Assembly (NCBI GenBank): GCA_013365325.1
Contig: JABVXV010000286.1
Span: 17,415-81,414 of the forward strand
Direction: 5' to 3'
Length of the DNA: 64,000 nucleotides
Origin: Dipetalonema caudispina
Taxonomy: Eukaryota > Nematoda > Chromadorea > Rhabditida > Onchocercidae
The notes beneath the pieces were generated by a model. That model saw only the letters and a program-made list of their open reading frames with translations, was not told the DNA's origin and ran no database searches. The translations under genes and the position numbers were made by a program. Positions 22,171 to 35,400 of this stretch are shown one piece after another (within the stretch, counting starts at the first letter, position 1; each line of letters begins with the position of its first letter).

Positions 22171-24689
22171 TTATAATCGCACGGATTCTTTAGCATTATT
22201 CCTTCGTGCATTATATCGTAAAATATCAAACAATTTACCCTCAACTTTAACTAATATACGTACAAACAACTGTTGCGCGAGTAAATTCTGCAATGATTCG
22301 TTAACTTCCTTAGCAACAGCTGTAATTGTCAAGCCATGCTCTCCAACTACAATTCGTGCTATACGATCCTTCTTACATTCAACTTCAGCAACAATTTGTA
22401 ATACTTCACCCTCCATAACCCATTCTGTTACGTTTATCTGCAAAACAAAAAAAAAAAAAAAAATCTGAAAATATGAAATTATGATTCTAAATTTAAATTC
22501 TCCGACAGCTGAAAACGTATTAAAATTTCGTCATTGCAAGTGGAAAATTATTCATTTATACGAAGGCTTTTCATAACGATTGTCAAACCTGCTTTACGAC
22601 ATGTTCAGAAATATAGGCACATTCGTAACATTATCAGGAGTGCTATATTATATAGCTGAATAATCCTAGCTTATATAGGTTTCATTGACAACGGTCTAAC
22701 GCATTTTAGCTGTGAAAAAAAAAAAGCTACCCGCTGCCCAAAATGTATAATACGACTAACTGAAAATATGACATAAAGTTCAGCAATTCAAACTTTACCA
22801 CTACCATTAAAGAGATACGACAACAAGGTGATAAAGTGTTGTAATTAACGACAGAGCTTTACAATTTCTGTAATTTGCAGAGATTTACCTTCAAGGTATA
22901 AGCAATGTAAGGCGGTATTCGATTCAAAAATTCTGCTCGAATCGCATCTTGGCATATCATCACCGGTTTTTTTGTAGTCAGCATTTCTTGCTTAAAAATG
23001 TGTTCCTAAAAATAATTACGGGTAGATCTAAACGGTATCAATATTTGCAATGTTTTTTGATTATTACGTTTTCTAGACGTAGGTTTTTTGTGCTCCGATT
23101 TTAGCATGCTGAAAAATACCTTTTGTAAACCAAGGTCGTGAAGATGATCGCGTAACATATCTATTCCTTCTCCAGTCAATGCACTAACGAAGAAAACATT
23201 TTGAAAATTCGACCATCCTTTGATATTTGCAAAAAGGTGCTTGGTTTCGCCCCAACTGCACTTGTGTGTAGGTCTTTGCAGAAGCTCTCTGAAGCGATTT
23301 AGAGCTATTCAATTATTATTTGGAAATTTTTTTTTGATATCCTTTTAAGTAATTAACGTTAGAATAATGTATTTTAAGTGACACTTTTTGTCTTACTTAT
23401 ATTTTTCTTGCCACTGTTCATCTTGCTGTCTTTCTTCCACGGAATGAAGTGGCATTTCACGCGATACTTTGTGTATTTTGCTACACAACTTGGCCAACTG
23501 TCCACCACTACGCTTTTTGACAATAATCGGCTTACCATTCACAACACCATTGCAGAGAACTCGAGTAAGAGCCAGCAAGTCGGTTCTTGAAGAAGAATTA
23601 AGCACATTTTCTAAAGATCCAGAATTCTATGGTGGAATTTTTACAAAAATTTGCTTTTCCTGTCAGTGTCATTAGATAAAAAAAAGAGTAAATCAGTTGC
23701 ACTCTTAGCTATCCCATATTTTAAATCCAGCTTTGCTGTAGACTTTAGCGATCAAAAAATTTATGAGAATTTTAAACATGAAAAATGAGTGTAAATGAAC
23801 AGTGTATGCTTTCTGAAAGTGAACCTTTGTTTAACTTGGTCAATTTTATTGAGTACCAGACTTGAAGGAATTTGTCGGTAACGATGAAGCATATGCAGCA
23901 CTCGATGTAAAATATAATCGGTACATATTGTCGCATCATGTACTACTAGAATATGATCCGCTTGTTCTACTGCATGTTCTGGATCTATAAAAAATATTGA
24001 TTACTTTATTTTTGATTTTGTAAAACAACCTGAATAAGGAAACTTTTAGGATAAAAACTACGACTTATTTTGGATGCAAAAAGGAGATTTAATAATTACA
24101 TGTTACATTACTTCACCTTCAATATTAGATAACGTTCAACTATGTACAGACAATTACTAAATTTCAGCCCAGGTACTCAGTCATAATTGTTTCCTTTTCT
24201 GAAATACTCAAACTCCATTTAAGTTTAACTTCAGATCTTCTTCATTTAAGTACTAGAAACACTTCACCAAATCTAATCGCCCAACTTACCACTAAGTATT
24301 CGTGAGTCGGGGCTTCTCACGATCTCTCTTGCATGCCTGATGCCCACTGTTCCAGGGCTATCCACGAATACCAATTGTGATGAGCCTTCGGTAAGAATCG
24401 CTATTTGATTTTTTTGCGTCGTATCCATCTGCGAACTTACCGCTGCAACACCCGCTTTTATCAATTTATTTGTCAGCAATGATTTACCAACATTCGGTGG
24501 ACCAATTACTGCTACCTGAAATTATTAAAGTGATCTTCCCCCAAACGTCCCAGAATGAACATTTCTACCATTATCTCTTTCCAAATACTTTTATTTCCAA
24601 ATAGATAGAAAGCTAACTTTTAAACATTTCTGAGCTTCATGTTGGAGACGAACTGTTGATCGAGAAAGCTTGAGAAGAGACAAATGCAT
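22171..24689 (-). CDS. ERAL1: ERAL1, mitochondrial Era-type GTPase
   Basis: Seven exons read 24618-24689, 24290-24515, 23836-23984, 23397-23626, 23120-23288, 22889-23005 and 22171-22437, giving 409 residues. Exon 1 is a basic presequence (MHLSLLKLSRSTVRLQ). GTPase motifs: G1 GPPNVGKS (29-36), a G2 region with MDTTQKN, G3 DSPG (76-79), G4 NKID (145-148) and G5 VSAL. The C-terminus is a KH domain with RIARIVVGEHG. Era binds the 3' end of the small-subunit rRNA; ERAL1 does this for mitochondrial 12S rRNA. The weakest splice is exon 3 to 4 (donor GTTAAA, acceptor CCATAG), where a few residues may be wrong. The gene lies downstream of Raptor on the same strand, 1.8 kb away. Confidence 0.91.
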
Positions 24690-26451
24690 TTGACAAAAGT
24701 GGAAATTATGCAACCAATCAAAGAAACATCAAAATTTGGTCGTTTCTTTTTAGCTACAAATGGATTACTCCTGCAGAAAAGTAAATGTGATTTATTTTAA
24801 CTTCTCTTAGTGATTATCAACTTCCTCATCTCATCACCATGATGTATTTTAAATACGAATGGCACTTTATTTACATGCCAAATCCAATGAAGCAATTATT
24901 GCGTCGTAATGCGCTCACTTGTATACAACTGGAAAATTCATTCATTCACTTCAAACAAGAGCAAAAAAATATAAACATTACATTCTCTTCCACAAATTTA
25001 CAAAACTAACAATCCAACGAACCAACTAACAAAAAAAGGACGAAATGAGCAAAATCCAAAAATTCCATTTCAGTTCAAGACTGAACGACGCATTGGTAAT
25101 ACTGTATCATAAAAATTTGCAAAAAAAGAAAACAACCGAACTGGCAGTCATAATCCAACGGATAAGTTTACATCTCCTAATTTGCTTGCTGGTATGAAAT
25201 TTCATTATTTTTAGATTAAAAATTTTGGAAGTACTAAAAAGATATCTAATAGGCACCCGCGACCTGCGACACGAAAGGGATAAACCACATAGAAGCATAC
25301 ATGAAGTGACATGGATGCCACGGCATTCACAATACGATCAAAATCAAAATCAGAGGTTCTGAATTTCATATTGATAGATGAAGTGAATTAATAAATTTGT
25401 GATAATTTAAATTGCTGATAGCAATCAAATAACCAATTTACGCAAATGCGCAATGTGAAAAGATGACCTAACTCACTTGCAGATTTTTAGCTGTTCTTGA
25501 TGCCATACTTGCCGCCTGAATGCCTACCCGTGGAATTTTTTTCCACCACTAAGCTGTTCAATACCTCAGTTCACACTGTTTCTCACCAAACTACAATCAA
25601 CAATGTCGAAGGTATCCTGGAATGTATGGAAAACAATTTCAAAATTTTGAAATCTCGAAAATTCAACGTCCAAAGAGGATCATCTCAGCTCCAAAGCAGC
25701 AAATTCCTGATGTAATCAAAACATTGATAAAATGAGTTTTTCCAATAGTCCAGTTTAGATGTAAAAATATTTGAATTATGTATGAAATCATCAACTTACT
25801 TAATATAGCATCCGTTAACTTAAAAATTTCTGGAAAATTATCAATCAAAAACAAAATTACTCATTAAATGAAAGAGAAAAATTGCGGAGAACAAGCAGGA
25901 TAATACAATTGGAAGGCTTGTGCAGAACATGAAAAGACAGAATACGATAATATATACATAAATCATTGCAAATTATAAGAAAATTCATAATGCGTAAAAT
26001 CGCTTGAGCAATAGTCGAAATTAAAAGACAAATATCCAAACAATAATTCAGTTCCAGCAATAAGGTCTACCTGAGAAATGAATCTTCAAGGATTTCTGTC
26101 TCAGACCTATATTTCGCCATACATCTGGACCGCACCCAATGATTGAGGTTGCCGAATCAGCTATTAAGCATAACCAATTCATCCAAGAAGTCGGTATAAA
26201 CAGTTATATCTGTCAGAAGTCGTAAAAAGTTAAGAAAAATTAGGAAAACTAAAATCCGTAACAATTTTTGAAATTTCAGAAGGCGAACTCTAAAAACAAA
26301 AGTCAAAGTTAAATTTGTACTTGAAAATAGTACTCATATAAGAGGAATACCAAAAAACTTTAATAAAGTCAGAGCAACGCAGAAACTGTAAGACTAGAAA
26401 CTGTAATTTCGAAGAAAACGCCAAAAAAAAAAAAAACATTATTCAAACAAA
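24690..26451. other. Intergenic, Raptor 3' side to ERAL1
   Basis: An AT-rich gap between two minus-strand genes. A basic minus-strand ORF at 25107-25298 resembles a presequence but its only donor does not match the ERAL1 phase, so the exon at 24618-24689 is preferred. Confidence 0.45.
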
Positions 26452-29400
26452 TTACGACAAATCTGGCATTCGATAAAAACTGATTGTTTGATTTTCAGTA
26501 GCTACTGCTAATGACACAAGCAGTTGATGAAAACGCATTGATGTCAATGTCCCGATACGACCACCAACTAACCAATCATCTTGACGAATTTCACCTAACT
26601 GCTTGCCGTTCACATCAAATAACTTAACTACGGCAGCATCATCCATACAACCAATACACTGAAATGAATTTTAAATAAAACCTAATCAAAACTTGTTTAC
26701 TAAACTATATTAAGTTTCATTAAAATCACTAAGATATCGAAAATTCAAAATGATCAGACCTAACCGCTCAAATAGAGCATCCAGCCTAATTTCAACAACC
26801 AAATAATGCACTATACTGTAGCTGGAACACAATATTTCGAAATCAAATTTTCCACCTAACCTCTTGAATAATCAACAAAGGTGAAAGAATCTACTGAAAG
26901 ATTTTCTCAGCTACATAACTGATACTTCAGTAAAAAGAACTGACGGAGCGACAAATTCATGCAAGACTTCCACAAACAGCTTGAAACAATTAACTGAAGT
27001 GAACTTTTCTTGCTAACATATTCCTTGAAGAACAGCATCGATCAGTTTAGCTTTTCGTGCAACATTAGATTTGAGGCTCGAGTTTTTACATGATCAAAAA
27101 AATATATAAAAAGAAATACCTGACTGTGAGTGTGGACTTCCATATTTGTTAGGCTATCTATTCTCGGGGAACTGCAAGCGTTAAAACTCACTACCGGTTC
27201 CTGTAATTTAAATCTTAAATTTCAACTAATTTCAGTTTCAAAAGTCAAACTGCGTTAAAACATAACGTACATCAAACTTAAACTACCTTAAAATTTCTCA
27301 TGAGAAAAGTAGAAGCAAACCCTGAACATCCGTGGTTCCCACAAACGTATTTCGCCATCTCTTGAACCAGCGATTAATCTTAGGTTTCCCTCGGAAAATT
27401 CACCCGTCAGATTAGAAAAAAGTGACAGTCCAATAACTGGCTCTTCAAGCTCTCGGAATGACATTGTACGTCGTGATTTCTCAGGTAATCGTGGATCATA
27501 AACATTCACTAAACCATCACTTAGACCTAAAAGATGATACACACTTAAAAAATATCAAGAACTTCAATAGTGGTCAGTAAACTTAAAATCCTAACATTCG
27601 AAATTCCATTAAATTCTTAAACTAATTATGGAGAAATGAAAAAGCATTTACAATATCATTAAAGACATCACCATATAGAGAAACAAAACAGAAGAAAACG
27701 ATACCAACAGCAAGAAGATTGCTCCCTGAATTATCAAGACTTAATTTTGTGACAGCACAGTTCTTGGCACCAATTTGAATTTCCTGCATACTCTTTTCCG
27801 CATGGGCGTCCCATAAACGACATACCTTTACATTACCAGAAACTGCCATGAGGCCACATTTTTGATTCCAACTTAAACGACATAAATTATAATGGAAATA
27901 TTGAAATGCGGAAAGAGTTACAAGATATTTCTGAATGTTATCTGCATTTACAACTTTGGAGGAAAACTGGAACTATTAATGTATTTTTGCTCATTTTTTC
28001 ACCTATCTTATGTTTCCTCTGTGCTCATATATGAACATTCCAACATGCAATCGCATTATAGCAATATGAATGCTACATCACATACATAGAAATCTCGATT
28101 ATATTTATTCCTTTAGAAAACAACACAAATTGGAAGAATTACCTAAAAACGGATGCGAGATGTCTATTCATTGGAATGCTAACTGGTGCATCTTTCAAAA
28201 GATAAGCAGCTGTTATCATTTGCTGCTCCGCTTCGAAATCATGGGAATAGATGGAATAGCCCGGATCCCAAATTCTCATCAATCCATCTTCACTACAAGT
28301 CATCAGCAGTTCTCTCGTCATTTCGTTTATTACGTGTAAATCAGTGACTATATCCTGAAATGAAACTAAAATTAAAAGCACAAATTGGAGAATATGACAG
28401 TGAGATACTGATTTCAATATTAATACTATTGTCTAACTATTTAGTGCGAAACGCTTACTTATTTACCGTAGAATATATATACCTAGCATGACAATACACC
28501 AGTTATCCTAAACAGAATGGAATTCACATCATCCGCTTAAACTGCTATCCAATCAAAGTAATGGTGGTTAAATTAGGGAAGAATAAAAGATTATTCCTAG
28601 CATCCTACATCATTCCCAAAATAAAACCGCAGTTGCATACTTTTTTTCGAACCAAGCAGATATTTCTATGTAAATGATGATCAGGAAAAGGTATTTAACG
28701 GAAACCTCAGCAGCAGAAAACAGTACTCTACAGCTTCACCTAAACGTATCAATCCTCCTAATCAACATCGAAATCACTAACATTAACAAAAGGATTATCG
28801 TTGTGACAAGAAAACTTCCGGACATCGTACAACCGCTGCAATTCGCATCGCCAAATGGTCACTGTTTCACCATCGCACGAATATAAGTGAGGCCTTATTT
28901 GACTCCAAGCCAAACATTTACTTACTGCATCTGTCTTTACAGTCAAAGGATGACCATCAAAAAACAATTTCTGAAAAAAAAAGAAAAAAAAACTACAGAA
29001 TGACAGGCTAGAAAAAAACCAACTCAACAAAGAAGTTCGAAAAGTGAGAAGAAAATCAACAACATCAACAGCATTTTCCTACCATTCAGTAAAATGCAAT
29101 TAATGGTAACAAAACGATTTTACGGTGAACGATAAAGGTGGCATATGATACAATCTGTCAAATTACTCACTTTAATTCCCAACTTTTGAGGTATCACTTT
29201 TCACCCAAATTACTAGCTGTGACTTTTACGGTAAAGTAATCACCACTAAAAAATAATTGCTAAAAAAAAAGAAAATTTGACAACTGATGAACCTCTTCTT
29301 TGAGCGCCCGAACTTCCTTTTTTGAAGTTTGCTGCAAACCTTCATCTTTATGCGATGCCCAATCACTAGGCATGGAATGGGTTGCTAAACGATCCGTTAG

Positions 29401-32400
29401 TCCATCACCGACTTCTCCTACAAATAAAAAAAGTGGTGGATGACTGCTCTCATCACAGGCAGAGGAAGTATAGATTTTGAGCAACTGACACGCTAATCTT
29501 GCAGAAAAGTTCTATGATCAAGAAGCGGTATAATTTTTATCGATGAAGCTTTAATATAAATAAGAAAAGTCGTTCAAACTATCTATTTAAATTAACTTAA
29601 GCTAACAAACCTTGTATTACATCCAAAATTGGTTCAGTAAATCGCCTCGTACACCACGGTACAAATTCTGTTGTAACTAGAGCAACTACCGGTTCTCTCT
29701 CTGTAGAGGAACTTTCATCCAGTTTTGTCATACTTTTGATTGTAGGTGAATACATCTGGAAAAAATATGAGTTCTTGAAAACTAGAAACTTCTAATTTTA
29801 AACTGAACAGATGGAGTAAACTGTCACATATTAACAAGTACATTACATTTCGTTTAGGTGTAAAGATTGCAGATTGATGGAACACTGGCAATTGTTCTTG
29901 ACGCCGCGAATCCAAAACCAATGTATTTTCTGAATTCCTCCGGATATGATCTTCTAGAAACGGTGGTGTCGCTGCCAAATCCAATGTTGGTGAACCGACA
30001 GTAAATGTTACTATCTCCGCAGCATATGACTCGGTCTGCTAAAAACTGAGGAGTTTTTAAAGTCATAAACAATTCAGAAACACGTAAAGCAAATTAAACC
30101 ATAATTTCGAAGCATCATTCATACTCTAATCCAGTGATGCATAAAAATCACCTGGTTGTCAGAATTCGATATCATAAGGGTTGTACTAACATACGGATCA
30201 CGATCACTCTAGCAATTTTCATTTAATACGTTTGAATTTACCTTCTTTATGTAGATATTCGAAGAATGATCTCATCTTAAACCTCTACTTTTCCTACTTT
30301 TTAAATAAAATAACATTTACCTTGATTGACGATGCCCGTTCAACGCAGTTTAGTTTTCTTTTCCTCTCATGCCTTGTTGTTGCTAATTTGTCCACATGTT
30401 CAATTAACACCTTCAAAATAATCTTCTTTATTGAAAAACGATAATGGAATTGTAGAACTACACAATTTAGTTACTAAAGTCCTAATATTTGAAATAATAC
30501 TTGGAAAAATCTTCTAAAACCGTGAGATTTGCTAAAAATCGATCTCCCTACTTCAATAACTAAATCTTAATTGAAATATTTTGACACACTGACTTGTGCC
30601 ATTTCAGCGATTTTGTTCACAGGATCCAGAGAAAGCCTGAGAAGTGATAGCCAGATACGTTCAGATTGATCATTGAATGTTTTCGATCCCAAGAATTCAA
30701 TCTGTTTAACAGCTTTATTCCTAGAATATCACATAAAATATTAGAACTGTAAAATTCATAGTAATATTATGAGAAGCTGAAGTGTTAGAAGAAATAAGAA
30801 AAAAAACAACATACTTAAAATTCTCATTGCGCATTTCCTTTGTGGAAGCCATTAGTTTAGTGGAAAAATCATTTAAAGAGCTTGCATCAAACATTGATTT
30901 CCACTGTGCATAAACTTTATCTGCGACCACTCCAGAAACTCAAACATAAGACTCTTTAATGACAGTAGAAATTAATAGTATTCATTTTCGACGTGACTTT
31001 ATCTTGATAAAAATAATACTGCCTGCAGCACTAAGTGTCATCAGACACTAGCGTATGTATCGAACAAATTAGACATTTTGTACTCGTAAAAAAAGACAGG
31101 AATTTTTTCTTCTTTCCAGACCATATTGATAGTTGAAACATTCAGTAGAGAAATTACCGTAAAATTAGCTTAGATCGAAAAATGAGAGGATCGGAAGTGA
31201 ATTCAACTAATTTTTTCCCCTAATAACAGCTAAATTTTCTTAACAGTACCTACCAAAATTCATTGAATTTGATCTTCGAGGTGAATTTAATGGAGTTTCC
31301 AAGAAGTGGGCTCGCCTTCGAGTTGCAGATCTGGAAAAATTAGTGCAGTCACGAAACAACCTGGAGGTGCCGAGCAGTAACAAAAGCAATGTTCTTTAAA
31401 TGCAAAGTAAACCTTGGAAGACTACGATCATAACCACGAGATACAAATGCATCATCTTCTTCGTCTATTGAACGCAACGGTTTCATTTCCTGTTCACCTG
31501 CCTAAACTGAGAGAAATGCATCTAAATACCAAAAATGAAAAGAATTCTATCTTAACAATATAGATGTAACCTCCACAATATATAAAATGTAATAACGGCT
31601 TGCAATTCGTCCAAATAACGCAAAAAAAAAAAAAAAAAAAAAAACACTCTATAAAATGTTTAGATGAAATAAACATAATTCATAATCAATTAAAGAATAC
31701 AAATCAAAATCTCACCGAAAGTTTTCTTTCCCTGAATTTCTTTTGCTCAATCTTTTCATTAAGATCCATTGACAGACTGGCAAAACGATTTTCAAAATCA
31801 ATGATAAACCACTGCATTGCTACGACCAATTCAGCACGAACAAGTACCGAACCATCGAAAGTGCATTTCATCGAAAGTTTATCACAAACTTCATGATCGA
31901 TCTGTAAAAGACAGCAATAAATTATTGAACTCAAATGACAATCATGACTACATATTCACATGAATATTTAATATTAGCCAATTCTGAATCCGAAAAATGG
32001 ATTCCATATAGAAACGTACAATTGTGGCGTGCTCAATATTTTCCGACTTATTTCTGACAAGACATCCAATTGCATATACTGCAGCAGCGCGTACTTCCGG
32101 AACTGAATCATCCAGAAATTCAAGGACCTATAAAAATCACCTATTAGGAACTACAAAGAGATTAGGTGTCGACAGTACCTGCATCGGATTTTTTGGCCAC
32201 AGTTCCCTTTCAAGGCCGTTTTTGAAGAATTTACAAAAACCATATATACCCTTTCATAAGCAGCCAATCTAATCGCCTGCCACCTAGCATCATCGTAATC
32301 AGCCCAAAGTCGTCCAAGGCCAATAAGTAACCATAACCGTAGTAATCTGCACTGTCGCAGAGCTGTATCAGACAGAAGCTCGATGCAAAGTGTTACATAT

Positions 32401-35400
32401 CTGTTATCGGTTAACAGTTCTTGTGCAGGTCTAAAATAATACATAGTTTAAGGAAAATGAAAACTACGCGGTGCATGCTTCTGTCGTACAATAACTGAAA
32501 CCAAAGTTGAGAACCTGTAGTTGTTTTCAATCAAAGCAGCCATTACAAATGCCGGGACAATTTTTTGCCGCGGATTAGTATTAGGATCGTTCAGGATCGT
32601 CAAAAAGTACATATATCTAAAAAAAAAAAAAAAAAGGAAACGTTATCTTTCATTCTACTGTGACTAAGCAGCAAAGAAATTCTTTCATATTTTTTAGATC
32701 TCAAATTTCTTCGAACACTCAGATCTCAGAACTTGATACATGTTTTCGAAACTCAAGTCCGATTTTTTCAACCAATAAAACTTGTAGTTTCCAATAGACA
32801 TAAGCCACCTTCATGGAGCTTATTTGAAAAATTCCGATTTTTCCCCTTGTATTTTTTCATAAAGCGCAACGTTTGCTTGTGAAAAATACGGCGTGTGTGT
32901 TGTTTTTTTAGAACATATTTTCTTATGATTATCAGATACTAATAATTCCAAATCCAATCTTCGCGTAAAATTCACCCTCGCTCTTTATCCTTAATGAGAT
33001 CCACTTGACAACTTGTTTCAACGGCAAGAATTTTCGCCCAAATGAACGCTAACCACGGTCGCAACTCTTTTGTAGCACTTTGAAGCAACTTCAGGACATA
33101 TGGAAATACACCGACAGAGAGGGCATGGCCTACGGCCCATGAACCCAAATCTAGAAAGCGAGCCAGAAGCTCCAGCGCTTTCACTCGATGTACCTCAAAA
33201 TGTACCTCAAAACAATGATTACAATCATTTTTTATTAGATTTCATATCAAAATTTAACAAAAAATTCTTTTAAACTTAGTATGATATGACTGAAAATGCA
33301 AATAATCCAAAAACGTATTGCTGCTCTATAAAAACCTTCAATCAGTACCTGACTCAAAAGTACTTGTAAAACAACAGGAAGCTGCTGGGGGGGAGTTCGT
33401 CGTTCGCCGCCGTATTTAAGCCAAACTTCGAACGCTTGCAACTGTTCAATGAAAAACCAATTATGTGTGTAATCTGCTTCATCTACTGGTGAAAGCTGGG
33501 AACTCACATCAATAAGCACTATAAAATAATGATAAATCATTGAAAACTTCCCCCCAAAGTTGAATAAATGCTGATATCAAAAGAATAACATCAAAACCAT
33601 AATTCTCTGCGCGAATCTCTTAGTAACAAGAAATTAGATATCGCATTTGGATTGAGTGTTATGGAATGGTCCACAATAATACTGATTACGTTACTAATCC
33701 AAAACAAATATACTTCTGATTTAAGCTCTTATAATATCTATTAATACCACAGACTTCTGAACAATTAATTCCAATTCAAACATACTTTCATGACGAACGG
33801 ATGAACGTGAGAAATATATTTCTTTTGCAACAGACCAGAGTTTCTGCTTCGGTGTCGTGAAGCCCTGCATTTGGCTCAGGCATAAATCGATGGTATAATC
33901 CCAAGCATCCCAAAGAGGATGATTGTGAACAGATGGTAAAGAAGGACGAGAAACGACATGACATTGATTTTCGCGCATTACTCGATTAGCCAATACAAAA
34001 CTTCGAAATACTGATGCAAGTAGCAAATCCTAAAAAATAATACAAAAACTCTCATATTTTGGGTGATAGTTACAATGGTTTTCATTAGAAAACGCATAGT
34101 AGAAACAGGAATTAAGGCAAAAACGGAATAATGCGGTGAAAATCTGAAAGAAATATAGGAAACTGTATCCATAATGATCGACAAGGTTATAAACAAAGAT
34201 TTTCTATAGAATCGAATCAAGAAACTCTGCCAAAAGAAAGGAATCTAAGGCATACCAGTCGAAATAGTTTTTGAAACAATTCTTTTGGAAGCGAACTCCA
34301 CGCAATCGTGTCGGTAATAGCTGTGAAGATCCAGTTCAATTCGCCAAGCATGGTTCGACGATCGCTAAGCTGACCAGGGATTTTATCAACTATTGTTACC
34401 GGAAATCGATCCTGAAGCATTATCATGTATTAAAAAAAGTGTAATCATGAAATATGACTTCTGTGAATTAAGAATGTATACCTCCAGGTGATTTTTTAAG
34501 ATGTACCACAACACTGAAGTTTGGATTGGCGTTAATATACAGGAAGTGAAAAGGTCAGCCGGAAGTCTTGAATCCATTGGAAGTAATTCGTGATCTCCGC
34601 ATGCTCCAATGTGGATACATTCCTACAATTTAAATCAGAATCACGTTATAAAATCATGGTTCTCAACCGATAAATAGCTTAAGAAAAACTCTACTTTAAA
34701 ATTTGGCTTCTTTCGGAATCCAAAAGCAGATGCCTTTTCCTCGAGACTCATTTCGGCTTGAATGATAGGCAGTGGTGGTGGACGCGTTTCCATATGTTCA
34801 TCGAGTTGCTTAACCCATTCTTTTTCATGATCTTCAGCAAAGCGGAAGAAAGATTTAACTAAAATACATCATGACATAAAAAATGTAATAATAAAAAAAA
34901 GTAAAATATAGCTTTAACATTCAGTTTCATTCGCAGAATAGAGATGGAATCACAGAGGTATCCTGAATCAAAGAACCAAATAACCAAGAAATTCGAAAAA
35001 AAGTATTAATTACTTCCAACATGCTATTGAAGAATCTTTGTAAAAGTATAAAAACTACAACTGCTAAGGCTTAGTGCACTCGTATTAGTATTCTATTTCG
35101 TCAAATTTCTCATAGAAAATGACTTCTCATCACTGAGCCAAATTTTGTCAGAAAAGATTCAGGAACTTACTAGCTAGACCAGCACAATGACAATCCCAGA
35201 CGTACACAGCCGGATGACCCATCCACGATTGTAAGTCAAAAATCGAAAGCGGGATGTACTGAAACTTATCCCCAATATTAGAAATACATTAGTGAGCAGA
35301 CGAGAAAGTGAAAAAATTTTACTATATATTCGGAATATTTCAGATACCTGAGTGAAATTCTTGTTGAATACCCATATTTCACCGTTTTCAGTCGGTCTTG

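Noticed and set aside
25107..25298. Basic N-terminal-like ORF as the ERAL1 first exon
   Set aside because: Its donor has phase 1, which does not fit the next exon; 24618-24689 has an ATG, a presequence and the right phase.
33786..34220. ORF at 33978-34220 (-) as a separate gene
   Set aside because: It is another frame over Raptor exon 9 and its intron.
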